Origin: Leidyana gryllorum EB-2025a
Taxonomy: Eukaryota; Apicomplexa
DNA: 64,000 nucleotides
Direction: 5' to 3'
Assembly: GCA_048772705.1 (NCBI GenBank)
Contig: JBLWGC010000169.1
Span: 124,001 to 188,000, forward strand
A model generated the notes under the pieces. That model made no database searches. It saw only the letters and a program-made list of their open reading frames with translations, and had not been told where the DNA came from. Shown here piece after piece: positions 45,701-56,896 of this stretch; within the stretch, counting starts at the first letter, position 1; every line of letters begins with the position of its first letter. A program made the translations under genes and the position numbers.

Positions 45701-45953
45701 CACCCCGACGCTCAATATCTTTGCGTCGCAGGGATTTGATGGCGACTGCGTCTCCGGTGGTGAGACCGACGCCGGCCATAACGGAGCCATACAGACAATC
45801 CTAAGGGGCGATGATGTCCAATGGGAGCTTTGGAGGGCGTCTCACCTGAATTCGCGCGAGGAGTAAGTATGATTCTAGGCGGCCTGGTATAACTCTGCCG
45901 ACGAGGGGGAACCGGTTGGCGTCTTCATCAGCCTTGGGGTCTTCGGCGGCCAT
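42766..45953 (-). CDS. Divergent protein kinase with long C-terminal extension
   Basis: Seven or more exons, starting at ATG 45953. Kinase features in order: a beta-3 Lys in AVAIKSL; a catalytic loop reading LQDFSLEN where HRDLKPEN is usual, so the Asp and Asn are kept but the Lys is replaced by Ser; CDPG in place of DFG; PPEIF for APE; KVDAWCLG for DVWSLG; and a C-lobe helix ending NPETRMSVNEALNHPFL. The extension has a helical part and about 350 low-complexity residues rich in Ser, Thr, His and Pro. It may be an active but atypical kinase or a pseudokinase. Exon phases close from the C-lobe onward (for instance AT/G across the intron near 44690). Two introns carry repeats. Confidence 0.65.
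43931..44013. repeat. Repeat of a TTGCATCGAGC core in kinase-gene intron
   Basis: Four to five copies of (C/G)TTGCATC(G/A)AGC at irregular 18-25 bp spacing, inside the intron after the kinase domain. Confidence 0.7.
45151..45266. repeat. CACACCCGCACGCC-type repeat in kinase-gene intron
   Basis: A dense array of CACACCC/CCGCACGCC units that fills almost the whole intron between the catalytic-loop exon and the DPG exon. Confidence 0.8.
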
Positions 45954-45981
45954 TTCGGCTTCGTTTTTCTGAGATTTGGCG
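45954..45981. promoter_or_regulatory. 28-bp bidirectional gap
   Basis: It separates the start codons of the divergent kinase (45953) and the secretory protein (45982). It contains GTTTTTCTGAGATTTGG. Function is inferred from position only. Confidence 0.4.
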
Positions 45982-48900
45982 ATGAAAAAAGGGCGGTGGA
46001 TAGTACTCCTGTTATCATCCCTCCTCCAGACTGCCACAGCAACACTCCACCCCTCAGCAGTCGATTATTTCATCGACCATTTACGCAGTTTGGTAACACT
46101 CCCAGTGACCCATATCGCCCATTGGGACGACACCCCCAGAAACGATCATGACACCACAACGTGGTGGCCGCCCTTAGGCCCGGAGATGCTGCAGATCGAT
46201 ACAGCAGACGACCCGCGCAGTGTGCGTTTGTCTCAGACCCTTCTGGCGAGCCCCGCCTTCCCGCGAGTATTAGAGCCGCTGAACGGCAGACGCTTACGTC
46301 CCACCTGTACCAGTCTGGAAGGCCCGGTGTGCCCACCAATGACCGGTTCCTCGATATCCTCCCTATTGTTTCGCCAAAAGGGTATCGGTGACCACACTTT
46401 GTATCGCCAGAGAATGCTAAATCTCTTACGGCACAACAAACCTAACGCTCTGTGGGTCTGGAACGACGATAACAGTGGGATACAACGCATTAATGTCGCC
46501 CAGGACGAATGGGATATGTGGCTAAACTCAAACCCGCCCGGCTCAGAACTGTCCCGCCTATTGATGGCGGCCGACTTTGACGGGCCCGGTGGACGTCTGG
46601 GCCTAAAGAAGGCTTCTGAAGAGCTCCAACTGCCATCGAGTGTGGTGGTGACGGAGGGTCTCCACAAATTCAATCCTCACAACGCCAGCAGCTTTCTGCC
46701 GGCTTCACGCAGAGTGTACATTGCTGCCGCGGGCTCACATGAGAGCGCTGTACTAACCTCTCAAGACGGATTGCGGCCAGATCGCGGCTTTCTCGACGCC
46801 GAGCGTCGATGGGTCACGAGTGGAGCGGCCGTGGAGATCAGCGACGCCGAAGCCCCCAGCGAGCGGATCGCGACCTCTCACGATTGGCGGTATATGCTGA
46901 TGTCTCAAAGCTACAGTCTTTTTGGCATCGAGAACATTCAGCAGCTCCCCAACCAGTTCGAATACGCCATCGGCGCTGTCAAGTCGTCCATACTGGACCA
47001 TCTGACGCTGGCGGTCAACTGGGCTCGCCAGGCACCCGTCGCGGCCGAGCGGTCCGGGGGAGATTTATACACTGAGATGTTTGTCGATTGGGTTCCGGCA
47101 TCCGAGTTGAATGTGACGGCCGTCTACAAGTCGACTTTCACCCCATACACTGATCTCCCTGAGCGCTCCTCTGTGGTTCTGCCGGGCAGTATCAAAAAGT
47201 TGGTCGAAAATGAGGTCGAATTGCTTCGAATGATCCCACCCGGAGTCAATTGGGACGTCTACGCGGCCGCACTCCACATAAGCCCAGAAGCAGTGTACAA
47301 ATGGAGAATGGAACCGCGGACGGCGGCCAGAAAGGTCGCTCCACCCGCGAGTTACCGTAGCCCCGCCGCCAATCTCGGACTCGCTTTCGCTCGAGGAGTT
47401 TTCGCTCAACTAAGACTAGCACGAACAATAACGCGAACGGTTGCGGTGCGTCCAATCATCACTCTTAATGTCGCCCTATTATCCATTTTCATTCGCAGAC
47501 AATCTTCAAAACTGTTCTCAAAGTAAGTCACTCCGATTTGACGAAATAGCGCTCCTTAGACAATAGTAACACGCTCTCTGCCCTCCTTTAACTTCCGCAA
47601 GTCACATGGCACCGATGCCCCGACACCACGCCCACCTGGCTACCGACCGAACGATCCGGACACACACGATAACATTTGGACCAATGCTCGTTCCGGTGAA
47701 CAGCATTACCGTTTAATGCAACCAGACGAGTCACCCATATCTTTCAGTCGCTACACCGGCATTTGTCAGTAAGCAGAACGTCTATCTTGCCGTCCCGGGA
47801 GACATACGTCCAATGTTATATGTGTGTGCGCTATGTTCGCGCATTCCGCTGATCTGCTCACAATGCTTTCTTTCACCCTTTCAGCGATTGGCAATTGTCT
47901 AAAGCTGTCCCACCGTGGCTCGATGAGGTCCCATTGGGGTTCAGCGAAGGGCTGCCGCGGTCAATGTCTGCCAACTGGGTTGGCGCTTGGGGTTTGGAGA
48001 ATTCTGGGCCCATTCTACTGTCGACGAGTGGTGAAGTCCACTTTAGCAAACCGATAGTATTGGAAGGTGTATGGCTGGACGTGCAGGAGCTCTACAAACC
48101 CCGCGGCCATCAGCTGCTGACTATTCGTGGTGCGTCTGTGGCGTCCACGACCGAGGATCTGGAGTATGGCATAGCTCTCAAGACGTGGCGTGAGGGTAAA
48201 CAGGTTCTGGGGGGCCCAATTGAAACAGCGTGGAGCGTCCGAGTGATGGATACACAGCTGTTTGAGGCCTCAGCAGCTGTCGGCGGCCCTATCAATATAT
48301 TGGAGCACTTTCCTGTCGACGGGTTCCAGTATCGTCGTGTGAGCTTTTTGTCGTTCCACTGGACATCGCTGGGGGCGTTTGACCACAAAGACACTCCCAG
48401 TTCGCCCCATCGGTTCAAATGGAGTTTGCCATCTTCACTCCCGCACAGCGAATTGACTCCCGGGTCTTCGGCGAACGGGATAGTACTGCAGAGGGTGAAG
48501 TTCCATCACACTACCCGAATCTTCAACTATGATTTCGAAGTGATCAACAAGTTGCTGCAAAGTCAACTGGACGACCATTCGAATCTGCGGATGCTCAAAA
48601 TCCTCCACAAAGCCAAAATAGATACGCATATGTATCAAACACTGGAATCCTCATTTCCGTCGGTTCTGGTGACTTCACTGCCGAAACGACCCGCTAGCAG
48701 CAGCAGCAAGAGTCCCCCAATCAGCACCAATCTCACTTTTGTGACCGACGATGGCCGTCTGAATCTCACACGTCTGAATGACGACAGATTGCACAGATAC
48801 ACTGCTCGTCACAAAGCAGTGCCGTATGGTGTGCGTGCCAAAGCCGATGCGCACCCAATGAAACGGATGTTTTCAAGCGGGGCTCGTGGGGCCGGCGGGT

Positions 48901-50651
48901 TTGGTGGATCATCGATGCTGCCTCGACTGGCGCAGACAGCTCCGGATTGGGGTCTCGAGAACACCTTGCGTAGCCACATTAGGACAGCGGGAGCCAAACC
49001 GGCTTTGAGTGCGGACGGTATTGTGATTGGATTGGATGAGAGGAGCATCACGCCCCGTCTGACCATTCAGTCACTCGATTTGGCGGTTGAGGCCCCCGTG
49101 ATAACTCTGCAAATGGCGCATCGTCATAACGCCTTCTTCTCGGATGCGACTGACGATTTTTGGACGGACTCTGAATACCTTCAGGAATTGACTAACGCCG
49201 ATCTGCGGTCGAATTCGACCGTCGAGTGGATAGATCGGCTCCGACACAGTTTGGAGAGCGCCCCCGAACTGAAAAGTTTGATCGAAGATTTCCGAGAAGT
49301 GCTCAAAAGCGGTTCCCTCGGAGGCCCCAAACAGAAGGACCCCACCTTCAAATTCGAGAAGCGCAGGAAGAAACGCGACGACGAGGGCGACGCTGATGGA
49401 GAGGAGGAGGAGGAGGAGGAGAAGGAGAAAGATGAACACGCAGACGGAAAGGGCGTCAAAGAGGCGAGCGAGAAGGAGACGATGGAAGGGTTTGGGTTTC
49501 GGTCAAAGGGTATCGCGCCGACTTCACCGCCGCCGGGGACAACAATGGTATCGAATGAGTTGGAGGAAGAATTCGGCGACATTGACGAGGAGCAGAGCTA
49601 CGGTTTGGGCGCGGGTGGTCAGCAGAGCGAGGTGGAGTCTCGTGATGATGGGTACGGCGAGTTGGACGGCGCAATTCGACACATTGTGGAGAGCACTATA
49701 ACTCAAGCGGCGTTACAGAACAATAACGATTTGGGCTCTTTACTGCGGGAAGTGAATGTTTTGGCGATGGTCGAAGATCCCGAGACGGGAGAATTGGTCA
49801 CAAAGACGGTGACTTTCAACTTGGAGAGTGTGCTGGATGATATGGACAGCGCGTGGGCACAGCTGATGGCCGGCGAGGAGAAGGAAGAGGAACCGCTGGA
49901 CGATCCCGAGATACAGAGAGCGTTCACTTCGTTCCTCGAGCTGTCCTCATCGTCGTTTGGGTCGGCGGCCATACCGGATGAGGGCCGGAACCCAAAGATT
50001 TCGGCCGATGACGTCACCTTCTTTGGGCCGCGAGTCGCCGAGGAGCTTAGAATCGATGCTGCGACGACTGATGACACTTCCTCGACGTCGCAACCCCAGT
50101 CGGAGACCCCGACTACGGCTCCGGCGGCAGACACCGCGTATCAGTCGTCTGGACAGTCGGACGTTGGATCGTACATTGGCGAGGAGGAGACGGCTGGCGG
50201 TCGGACAACAGAGATAGTCAGTGTGGTGACCGATGTGACAGACAGTTCGGGGGCGGCCGCTGCAACTTCGAGTGAAGAAGAGCTGCGAAGGCTGCTGGGT
50301 GGTGAAGGCGGTATGAGCGATGAGGAGATTGGGGAATATGTCGCCGAGGTGGAGAGGTACATAGAACAGATCAAAGAGATGGACGTCGAGAGGGATCAAG
50401 ACGGATCGCTGCTGATGGAAATGGCCGTCCCCGACGAGACTGGGGGACTCCGCTACGCCGCCGTGACGGTGCCACCCTCCGCCCTGGAGTCCGCAGAAGC
50501 TTTCATACAGTGGTCATTGGGCAAAGAAGAGGAGTTTTGGAGTGAAGAAATGCTCAATGCGACCAGCAGCAGTTTCGTGTTCTGGGATCTGCTGTCAGAT
50601 GAGGACCCAATCGAGCTACGTGGGGCCTTGGAGGACTTGTTGGATGAATAA
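45982..50651 (+). CDS. Large secretory-pathway protein of unknown family
   Basis: Starts at ATG 45982 with a signal peptide (MKKGRWIVLLLSSLLQTATA). Exon 1 runs to about 47440; a short exon at about 47491-47523 ends TVLK; then an exon at about 47605-47770 (RPPGYRPNDPDTHDNIWTNA) and a last exon from 47885 to 50651. Phases close through all joins with these choices. The middle region has beta-rich, Trp-containing blocks (SANWVGAWGLENSGPILL, VLEGVWLDVQELYKP) that resemble an extracellular sandwich domain but match nothing I know. The C-terminal 450 residues are strongly acidic with Glu/Asp runs. Several N-x-S/T sequons (NATSS, NLTRL) fit glycosylation. No transmembrane anchor is evident. Predicted length is about 1,450 aa. 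Confidence 0.6.
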
Positions 50652-51184
50652 TTCTTGTGTTTTTGATGGTGTACTTTTGGAAATCAGCTGCAAGAAGAAA
50701 TGCCTTGCTGTTGTCGGTGCACAAACGACTTATCATCAGATGAGGACGACAGCGGCCGAAGGTATGATCGATCGCCTGACACTCTCTCCGCATATCACCC
50801 ATTAGAGGGGTGTGATAATCACCGCTGAGTTCTTCATTTTCAGGGGCCCGAATGACGGCGATAACCGCAATAAGTCGTCTCTGGTGAGAGCCGCCTCGCG
50901 AAATAATTCGCTCTTCTCGGTATGTCATGCCCCCTCGTGCCGTGCCGCCCCGTGCCTTCATTTATTGCTTCTCGGCGTGCACACAAGCAGCAAAGTGCGC
51001 AACCGAGAATATTTGCACCCGCACTCTGAAAAGCCGGATGCATCATGCATATCTCGACGCACGATGCGACAGCCGGATGCATGATGCAAATCCGGACGCT
51101 GATTGTGGCTTGGTTGTCTTATTGAACATTGCGTGCTTTGGCTGCTCCAAAATGGACTGAGACTGAGAGGATACTGTTCAGCGT
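50652..51184. other. Intergenic region with a direct/inverted repeat
   Basis: 533 bp. An imperfect repeat, GCCGGATGCATCATGCA and GCCGGATGCATGATGCA, at about 51033 and 51072 has internal palindromes (TGCATCATGCA). No convincing gene on either strand. Confidence 0.45.
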
Positions 51185-52232
51185 ATGTTTCGTCGGCGAA
51201 GACCACCACTCGCTGCCAAAAGCCCGTCGGCTCGTCACATGCGCAAACAACAAACGAATAACTTGGCATTTGGGAACGATCTTAATGGCAAAAACTCAAG
51301 TGAGTCGCACCAAATGACAACTGAGTGAGAGCCTCCGTGCTGTTGATGTGTACAGGTTTGATGGCTGCTAGTCGGGGAATGTCTCCAGTGTCAAAGGAAA
51401 GCTCAGATGAACCAATCCCTAAGAAGGACGAGTATGTGCCTGAGCCAAAACTGCATCAAAAAGGTGGGATCTTTGGGTGATCGATCGCCGGATCGAATAC
51501 ATCGTCCCTCGTTCAGTCTTGGAGGGGGGGGGGCACCCGCCTCCACGGCGGCGTAAGCAGTCGTCGGCGCACTTTGGCTCTCCCCAAAGCGGCGGAGAGC
51601 CAGCGAGAAAGAAGACAGCTCGCTTCATGGACGAAGTAGAGGTGGTCGAAATACAGGACCGGAAGACACCGGCTCATGTGAACTCAAGATCACGATACAA
51701 ACTCTCTTTGGAAGGAAAGGTTGTAAATAGATCTCAAGTCGATGTGCCCGTCAGTCGACCGCGGGAAAGCTCTGTTTACTCGGAGGATAATCTATCTCGT
51801 GTTCCCAGTGAGTGTTTGGATGGATCGATGATCGGAGATCGATGGTGATGTGGGCGGTATATCGGTTGGTGTCTCTGGAGGATGCATTGAAGGTGTTGGT
51901 TGCATGGCGTGAATATGCGCTGTGCCTAGAGTTGAATATGCACTGTGCACAGATCTAAGTATGCGCTGCGCATAGATCTAAGTATGCGCTGGGCACAGAT
52001 CTAAATATGCGCTGCGCATAAATCTAATATGCACTTAGCTCTGAATAATTCCTTGTTTTCCCCTTGTGCAGGCGATTCATCTCGGTACTCACCGGGAAGA
52101 CGAATGCAAAGTGCTGCACAGCTTCGAAAAATGGTCGAGCGTCAATGGCTGATTGACAATGGAATGTCTCCGAGACCAATGTCCCCGAGACAGCAACTTC
52201 AACAGCAATCGACTTCAGGTTCACAGCGCTAA
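51185..52232 (+). CDS. Small basic disordered protein, 224 aa
   Basis: Four exons in phase: 51185-51299, 51356-51463, 51517-51807, 52072-52232 (675 nt including TAA). The N-terminus (MFRRRRPPLAAKSPSARHM) and several Ser-Pro sites (RYSPGRR, GMSPRPMSPRQQ) suggest phosphorylation by Pro-directed kinases. The whole protein is charged and low in hydrophobics; no domain is seen. The Arg-Pro-Ser-rich termini with an NNLAFGN patch loosely recall microtubule-binding Jupiter/HN1 peptides, but I would not assign that. The third intron contains the 23-bp minisatellite. Confidence 0.6.
51911..52036. repeat. 23-bp minisatellite with internal palindrome, intronic
   Basis: About six copies of a unit containing ATGCGCTGCGCATAGATCTA. 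Each copy holds a near-perfect palindrome, TGCGCTGCGCA or TGCACTGTGCA, with compensating changes between copies. It lies in the intron before the last exon of the small basic protein gene. Confidence 0.85.
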
Positions 52233-53038
52233 CTAAATCTCTCTCTCTATCGATCGGATGACTCGACTCATCACATCACGACGAATACTGACGGCGACAT
52301 CTACGCTTCTTGTCCACCACAGACGCGAACTTGGGCACAAACACACACTTTGCCTTGTCTCTTTCCTTTGACACTTAACTAATACTCTATCTGGTGCCGC
52401 TGCTGCTACATACCTATTTGCCACTGACGGAGAGAGAAGCGGTCCTCCATTTATTTCTGCATGGTGGAAAGCTTATTTCTCGCGATTGTTTTCTCTCCAG
52501 GGCAGCGACGTCTGGTTTATTAGCCCAAGCTCTACTGTATGGTATGCGTATGATATGCTATTGCTTGCGTGCTCATGTGCGTATGGTGTGTGCGCGCGGT
52601 TTGCGCACGAGCAGGTTGCGAAGAGCAAGCGAATCAAGGTTGTGCGAGGTCCAATTTCTGATTGGCACATGTTCGTCTTGGCTCGTCGTGGTCCATCTCG
52701 TCCGTGCACGTACTGCTATCTAATCTCCTGAACCAATTGATTTTATCGTGTCTGTGCCCAGTGGTGTGGTGGTGGATGTGATTGCTTGTATCAAAATTGT
52801 TGGTGTCGGTTAACCCAAAATGTTCGCGGACGACACTTTTGATGAGTGTCTTCCCCAAAATTTGAAAAGAGAACCTCTCCTCCAGATGGCTGGCGGGCCT
52901 GAGGCCTGAGGCTGCCCGCCAATCTGAGGCAAAGTTGCTCTGGCAAAGCAAAAACGTCGCTCAAGAAGTGTTCAAGTCAAAGCATCTCCTCTTCATTGAC
53001 TCATTGACTTGTTGCGTCAATTGGGGGTCATCAATTTA
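52233..53038. other. Intergenic region, no confident gene
   Basis: 806 bp. A plus-strand frame at 52394-52723 and a minus-strand frame at 52634-52951 overlap and neither has a recognisable motif. The CA/TG-rich inverted repeats typical of introns here (for example TGTGCGCGCGGTTTGCGCACG) suggest non-coding sequence. Confidence 0.35.
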
Positions 53039-53650
53039 TCAGAGCACTTTGCATTCGGACGACTGGTCGCCTAAGAAAGGATTGGGGTTGAATTTTCCGC
53101 AGTGGGTGGGAGTCCACTTCTCCGCTCTGTAAAACCTGAGTTGGGCCCGGGCTGAGCTAAGGGTGAGAACAGACTCATCCAAGTCGCAATCCCAAAACTT
53201 GAGAGAAGTCCAAAGCATTGCCAGAAAGCGTTCTTCGCCCATTGACTGGTTGGGGTACTTTTTAATTTTGATGGCTTTGTTTACTGTGACAGTGTGTCGG
53301 ACAGATTCCTCACAGACATCGAGTGGTCGTACGATTGGTCCAGAATTAGCGTAACGCCTGTCTCCTCGTCTTCGACTGCACTCAGATCTCCTTTCAGGAT
53401 CGGCCATACTTCCAGTCCCTAAATGTCAACTCGAAATATCGCAGCCACCAAGATCACAGCTGGGAAAACAGGAGCACAAAACTCCGTCGTCAGAGTTCTT
53501 CATATCCTCCGTCGACGTAAGAAGTGACGTCGAATTTCTAACCTCAACTTTCACAGCGACGTCCTTACGTGCCCGCGAACGTACCCGCGATTGGTGCACT
53601 TCCATACGCACTCTGCAAAGTGGACGAGTTTGTATGCACAGTGATGTGGG
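53039..53650 (-). CDS. Paralogue of the neighbouring secreted protein, 5' part unresolved
   Basis: Exons can be joined as ...DVAVKVE, then GLEVWPILKGDL to YDHSMS, then SMGEERFLAMLWTSLKFWDC to a TGA at 53039, with consensus splice sites and consistent phase. The order WP...(strand)...EERFLAML..L..WDCD..ESVLTLSSARAQLRF matches MEIWPAED...NNEKKIGDMLLDGLERWQCDPVEKTLTLSSPLAQVTF in the gene 1 kb upstream, so they are diverged tandem copies. I found no start codon with a signal peptide; the first exon may lie in 53.65-54.0 kb, or the copy may be decaying. Confidence 0.45.
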
Positions 53651-54080
53651 CACTTGCTATGTGCTTGGCTATGATTTGCGCAGTGCACGAAAAAATCGTC
53701 CTTTTACCACCAAGCACCAAGTCATACTGGGCGAGATCGCCGACCGACATTCATTCCCGTCCAGATTATTTCTACGCAGCGAGTTAGTTCGACAATAGAT
53801 TTTAGGCCCGAAGTCAGCAGTTCCCAATCACCGGCTCGGTCGCTGGCTGTACTGGGGATTGGAGATTGGTGGTCGGGGTGGCTGGCGGACGCAAAGCAAA
53901 GAATCCATCCCTGTTGAGGGCGGAAAAAGATTAAGATGACAGTGACAGCGACAGCGACAGCAAATTGCTGATCGCAGTCACACGAGAATAATTTGGAGTA
54001 ATCGACGACGGAAGAACAGAAGAAACCAAATGCACAAACATGTCACAAGTTGCGCTGTGGGCTTTCGGCAAATTTAGATC
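53651..54080. other. Region between tandem paralogues
   Basis: 430 bp. It may hold the first exon of the downstream paralogue. A plus-strand frame with a hydrophobic stretch (MWALAMCLAMICAV) overlaps CA/TG palindromic sequence like that of introns, so it is not taken as a gene. A short (GACAGC)n run lies at about 53938-53962. Confidence 0.3.
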
Positions 54081-54635
54081 TCATTCCACAATCTCAATGG
54101 GGACCGGCGCTGCTTTGCGGAAAGTTACTTGGGCGAGGGGTGAGCTTAGAGTGAGAGTCTTTTCAACTGGATCGCACTGCCAGCGTTCCAAACCGTCCAA
54201 TAACATATCGCCAATCTTCTTCTCATTATTGCCCGCAGCCCCGAAAGCGTACATTCGGGTCGAGAAAGCACCTCCGAGGAGTTCAACATCTCCTTCGCAG
54301 AACGACTTCCCCTTGGGTTGCACCACAATACCTATGGTGTTGGCTACGGTGAGAGTGGCCCTCACAGCTTTGGCGTTATCTTCAGCCGGCCAAATTTCCA
54401 TCGTCTGTGGACAGATAGACACGTGTGACTCGCTCTACGAGTTGATAGGTGACGGGCTTACGATGGGTTTACCCATAGGTTTGAGTCCCCCCTTCCCCCG
54501 TGGCTCCTGCCACGAGTCTATATCCACCTCCCACTGTCCCTCGCAACGACATTTGTCTTTGCGGGTAAACATATCCTTCAACAGCCCACCATGCACAAAG
54601 GTGGCCAGAACCGCACCTAGGAGAAAGCACTTCAT
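54081..54635 (-). CDS. Small secreted beta-rich protein
   Basis: Exon 1 (54635 to about 54469) encodes a signal peptide, MKCFLLGAVLATFVHGG, then KDKCRCEGQWEVDIDSW. After a roughly 60-nt intron, exon 2 gives MEIWPAEDN..., alternating hydrophobic strands (ATLTVANTIGIVVQPKG, LLGGAFSTRMYAFG) and a C-terminal segment ERWQCDPVEKTLTLSSPLAQ before a TAG at 54081. Mature protein about 145 aa with 4 Cys. The GQW start and strand pattern are reminiscent of calycin or META-type small barrels, not a firm assignment. Its ATG overlaps the stop codon of the upstream gene model. Confidence 0.6.
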
Positions 54636-56641
54636 TCGCTGTTCCAACGAGAGTTTTTGCACACTGAACATCGTTGCAAATAGCGCACCATAGCCGCGCA
54701 CACAGCACACTGCACACCTATTTCGTCCACCACCAAGATTACATCTTATAACAAAGTAAAAGGGCTCGTGGTTAGTCCCACCACTGTGGCAGGTTCGATC
54801 TTTCCTGTGCTTGCGCGGCCTGTTAAAGTGCAAGTCAGCAGACATGTCTGGAGAAGACCATCGGACTACCTTGGCCGTCAGTGACAATCGCTTTTTCTTC
54901 TGTGCTGCTGCCCGTCCATCAGGTGGTTTCGTCCGAGCCACCTCTTCGACCTTTGACGATGGAGATCTCGATGACTGATTGACTGCAGGAGCACGAAATG
55001 TCAATTGACTAGACAAGTCAGCCTGATGCGGATTGAAGGCCGGAACCATTGACGACGGCTGCACCGGCCCAGACGGCGGAGGATGAACCGCTACCGCCGG
55101 TGCTCCACTCGGGAGCCCAAAGTTGAAACCTCGGGCTTTCCCAATACCAGCGGTCTCGGCCTCTTGTGGCAATCTTTGCCGACTCGCTGTCTTGTTCGCT
55201 TGTTGAAGTTGAATCGGAATCTGCTCCACGCCTACACCAATTGGCACCTGCAAATATGCGCTAGTATTGCTACCAGTCCCAATACCGCCGACTGCGTCGA
55301 AGGATGGTGGCATCTGCGGGCGGAATGACGGTGGCAAGTCGGAGGCGCCAAAGGTTGGCAATCGACCTCCCGCACCCGCCGCCGGCCCTCCGCCCAAAAT
55401 CTTATCATATGTCTGCACAAACAACACTCATTCAACAATAATCAGTAGCCCCAGAATGTGTGCGTGTGTGAGTCGATGTGTGTGAGTCGATGTGTGTGAG
55501 TCGATGTGTGCGAGTCGATGTGTGTGAGTCGATGTGTGTGAGTCGATGTGTGCGAGTCGATGTGTGCGAGTCGATGCGTGTGTGTATGAAGACGGTGTAA
55601 CACCCGCTATCGTTTTAACGTACCGGATCCACCACGGCTAATCGCGCAATGTCGAGGTTCAGCGTCAGTCGACGTCTTTTATTGCCCTCGCTAGGGACTG
55701 CGGCTTGCGGGGGAGGTAAGGTAGGAGCGGGCGGCGACGATGTTCTGTGGGTCGATTCGTGAAGACTCGACATCGAGCCACTACGATTTGATAATGGACT
55801 CATGTGGTCAGGTGATGAAGACCAGATCGTGAAGTTTGGGTTTGGTGGAGGGAGGGAGGGGGACAACGGGGAGTCTTCAGGTTCAGGTCTCTCTGGTTCT
55901 CCTGCAATAATCGTATGCGCTGTGGAGCAATACGCTCCACAATGGCGCATCAATATCACTCGCCAATCCTCAAGAAGTCCTCGTTGCCAGTCTGCACTAC
56001 GTTTAGAATTAGCAGATCGCTCATCGCCATTCGACGACCGGTCTGCCACTCCTTGCACATTTACATTACCATTGAGTATCGCATTTGAGTTCTCTTGCTC
56101 TTCAATCAGTTCGTTTCGCAGCTGCAATCACCATTTTGCCACCAATCACCACCGACCCACAAGTGTGTGGCCCGGGCGTGTGGTCGCACACCCACACGAC
56201 CCGCCACACACCCCTTTCACACACCCACGTTTGGCCACTTACCGAGTGATAGTCTGAGAGAGCATTGACATAGAAGTTGGTGAGATTCGTCCGGCTCTCA
56301 ATTTCCAGAGCCTCGGCGGCCTCGGCTGAGAGGGTGTCGCGTTGTTTGTGCACGAAGTAGGCGAGCAGCGCGCCGTTGGCCGCTTCGCGTTGGCTCAAGG
56401 TCTCGGCATCCACGACCTCGGTGGATGGATCCAGCCGCCTTGCGCGTGTCTGCTTCAATGCAGTGGCCAGGGGGGCTGCCTGACTGTGTTTGACCTTGTT
56501 GTCGCGCAGCAGAGCGAGCCGCTCTTTCACAGCGTCTGTCCAGCGGTCAAACAAGATCAAATCGTCCACCACATTCCTGTACTCTTCACAGGCCGCGAGT
56601 AACGGGTTTTCCACCCGCTCAACCAGTCGTTGACCAAACAT
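54632..56641 (-). CDS. Helical and Pro/Ser-rich protein of unknown function
   Basis: Exon 1 (56641 to about 56245) encodes a helical region (LFDRWTDAVKERLALL; AYFVHKQRDTLSAEA). Exon 2 (about 56123 to 55624) has an N-terminal helix (LRNELIEEQENSNA) and a Pro/Ser tail. Exon 3 starts at about 55412 (TYDKILGGGPAAGAGG) and is Pro/Gly-rich with a basic stretch (AAAQKKKRLSL). The end is uncertain. Using a 37-nt intron with an ACTAAC branch-like site, the last exon reads DVILVVDEIGVQC...CSVCKNSRWNSE and stops at 54632, overlapping the ATG of the secreted protein gene by 2 nt. Without that intron the frame runs straight into that gene. Intron 2 has the 14-bp repeat. Confidence 0.45.
55463..55580. repeat. 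14-bp tandem repeat (GTGTGTGAGTCGAT)n
   Basis: Eight to nine near-identical 14-bp units, alternating GTGTGTGAGTCGAT and GTGTGCGAGTCGAT, inside an intron of a minus-strand gene. Contiguous with no spacers, hence a minisatellite and not a CRISPR array. Confidence 0.9.
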
Positions 56642-56896
56642 CGATCGATTGATCAATCAATCAATCAGTCAGTTGGTCGGTTACAAAGGCAATAACAACT
56701 CAGTCGCTTAATCCAATGAGAAAATCCGCAAACTACTAAAGTCCCGTCACGGTGCGAGATTTCTTCCGCGGGGACGAAGCCCTCAAATTATGCAGAGGCA
56801 CCAATTCCAGACTGCTGATGTCCCCCGTCAAACGCTCCGTGGGGGGTCTGCACACACACAAATATACACCCACCCTGCCAATCTATCAACCCTTCC

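Noticed and set aside
53569-53787. Plus-strand frame with a signal-peptide-like stretch (MWALAMCLAMICAV)
   Set aside because: The hydrophobic stretch coincides with CA/TG palindromic sequence typical of introns here, and no downstream coding follows.
55463-55580. Possible CRISPR-like array
   Set aside because: Units are contiguous 14-mers without spacers, in a eukaryotic intron; this is a minisatellite.
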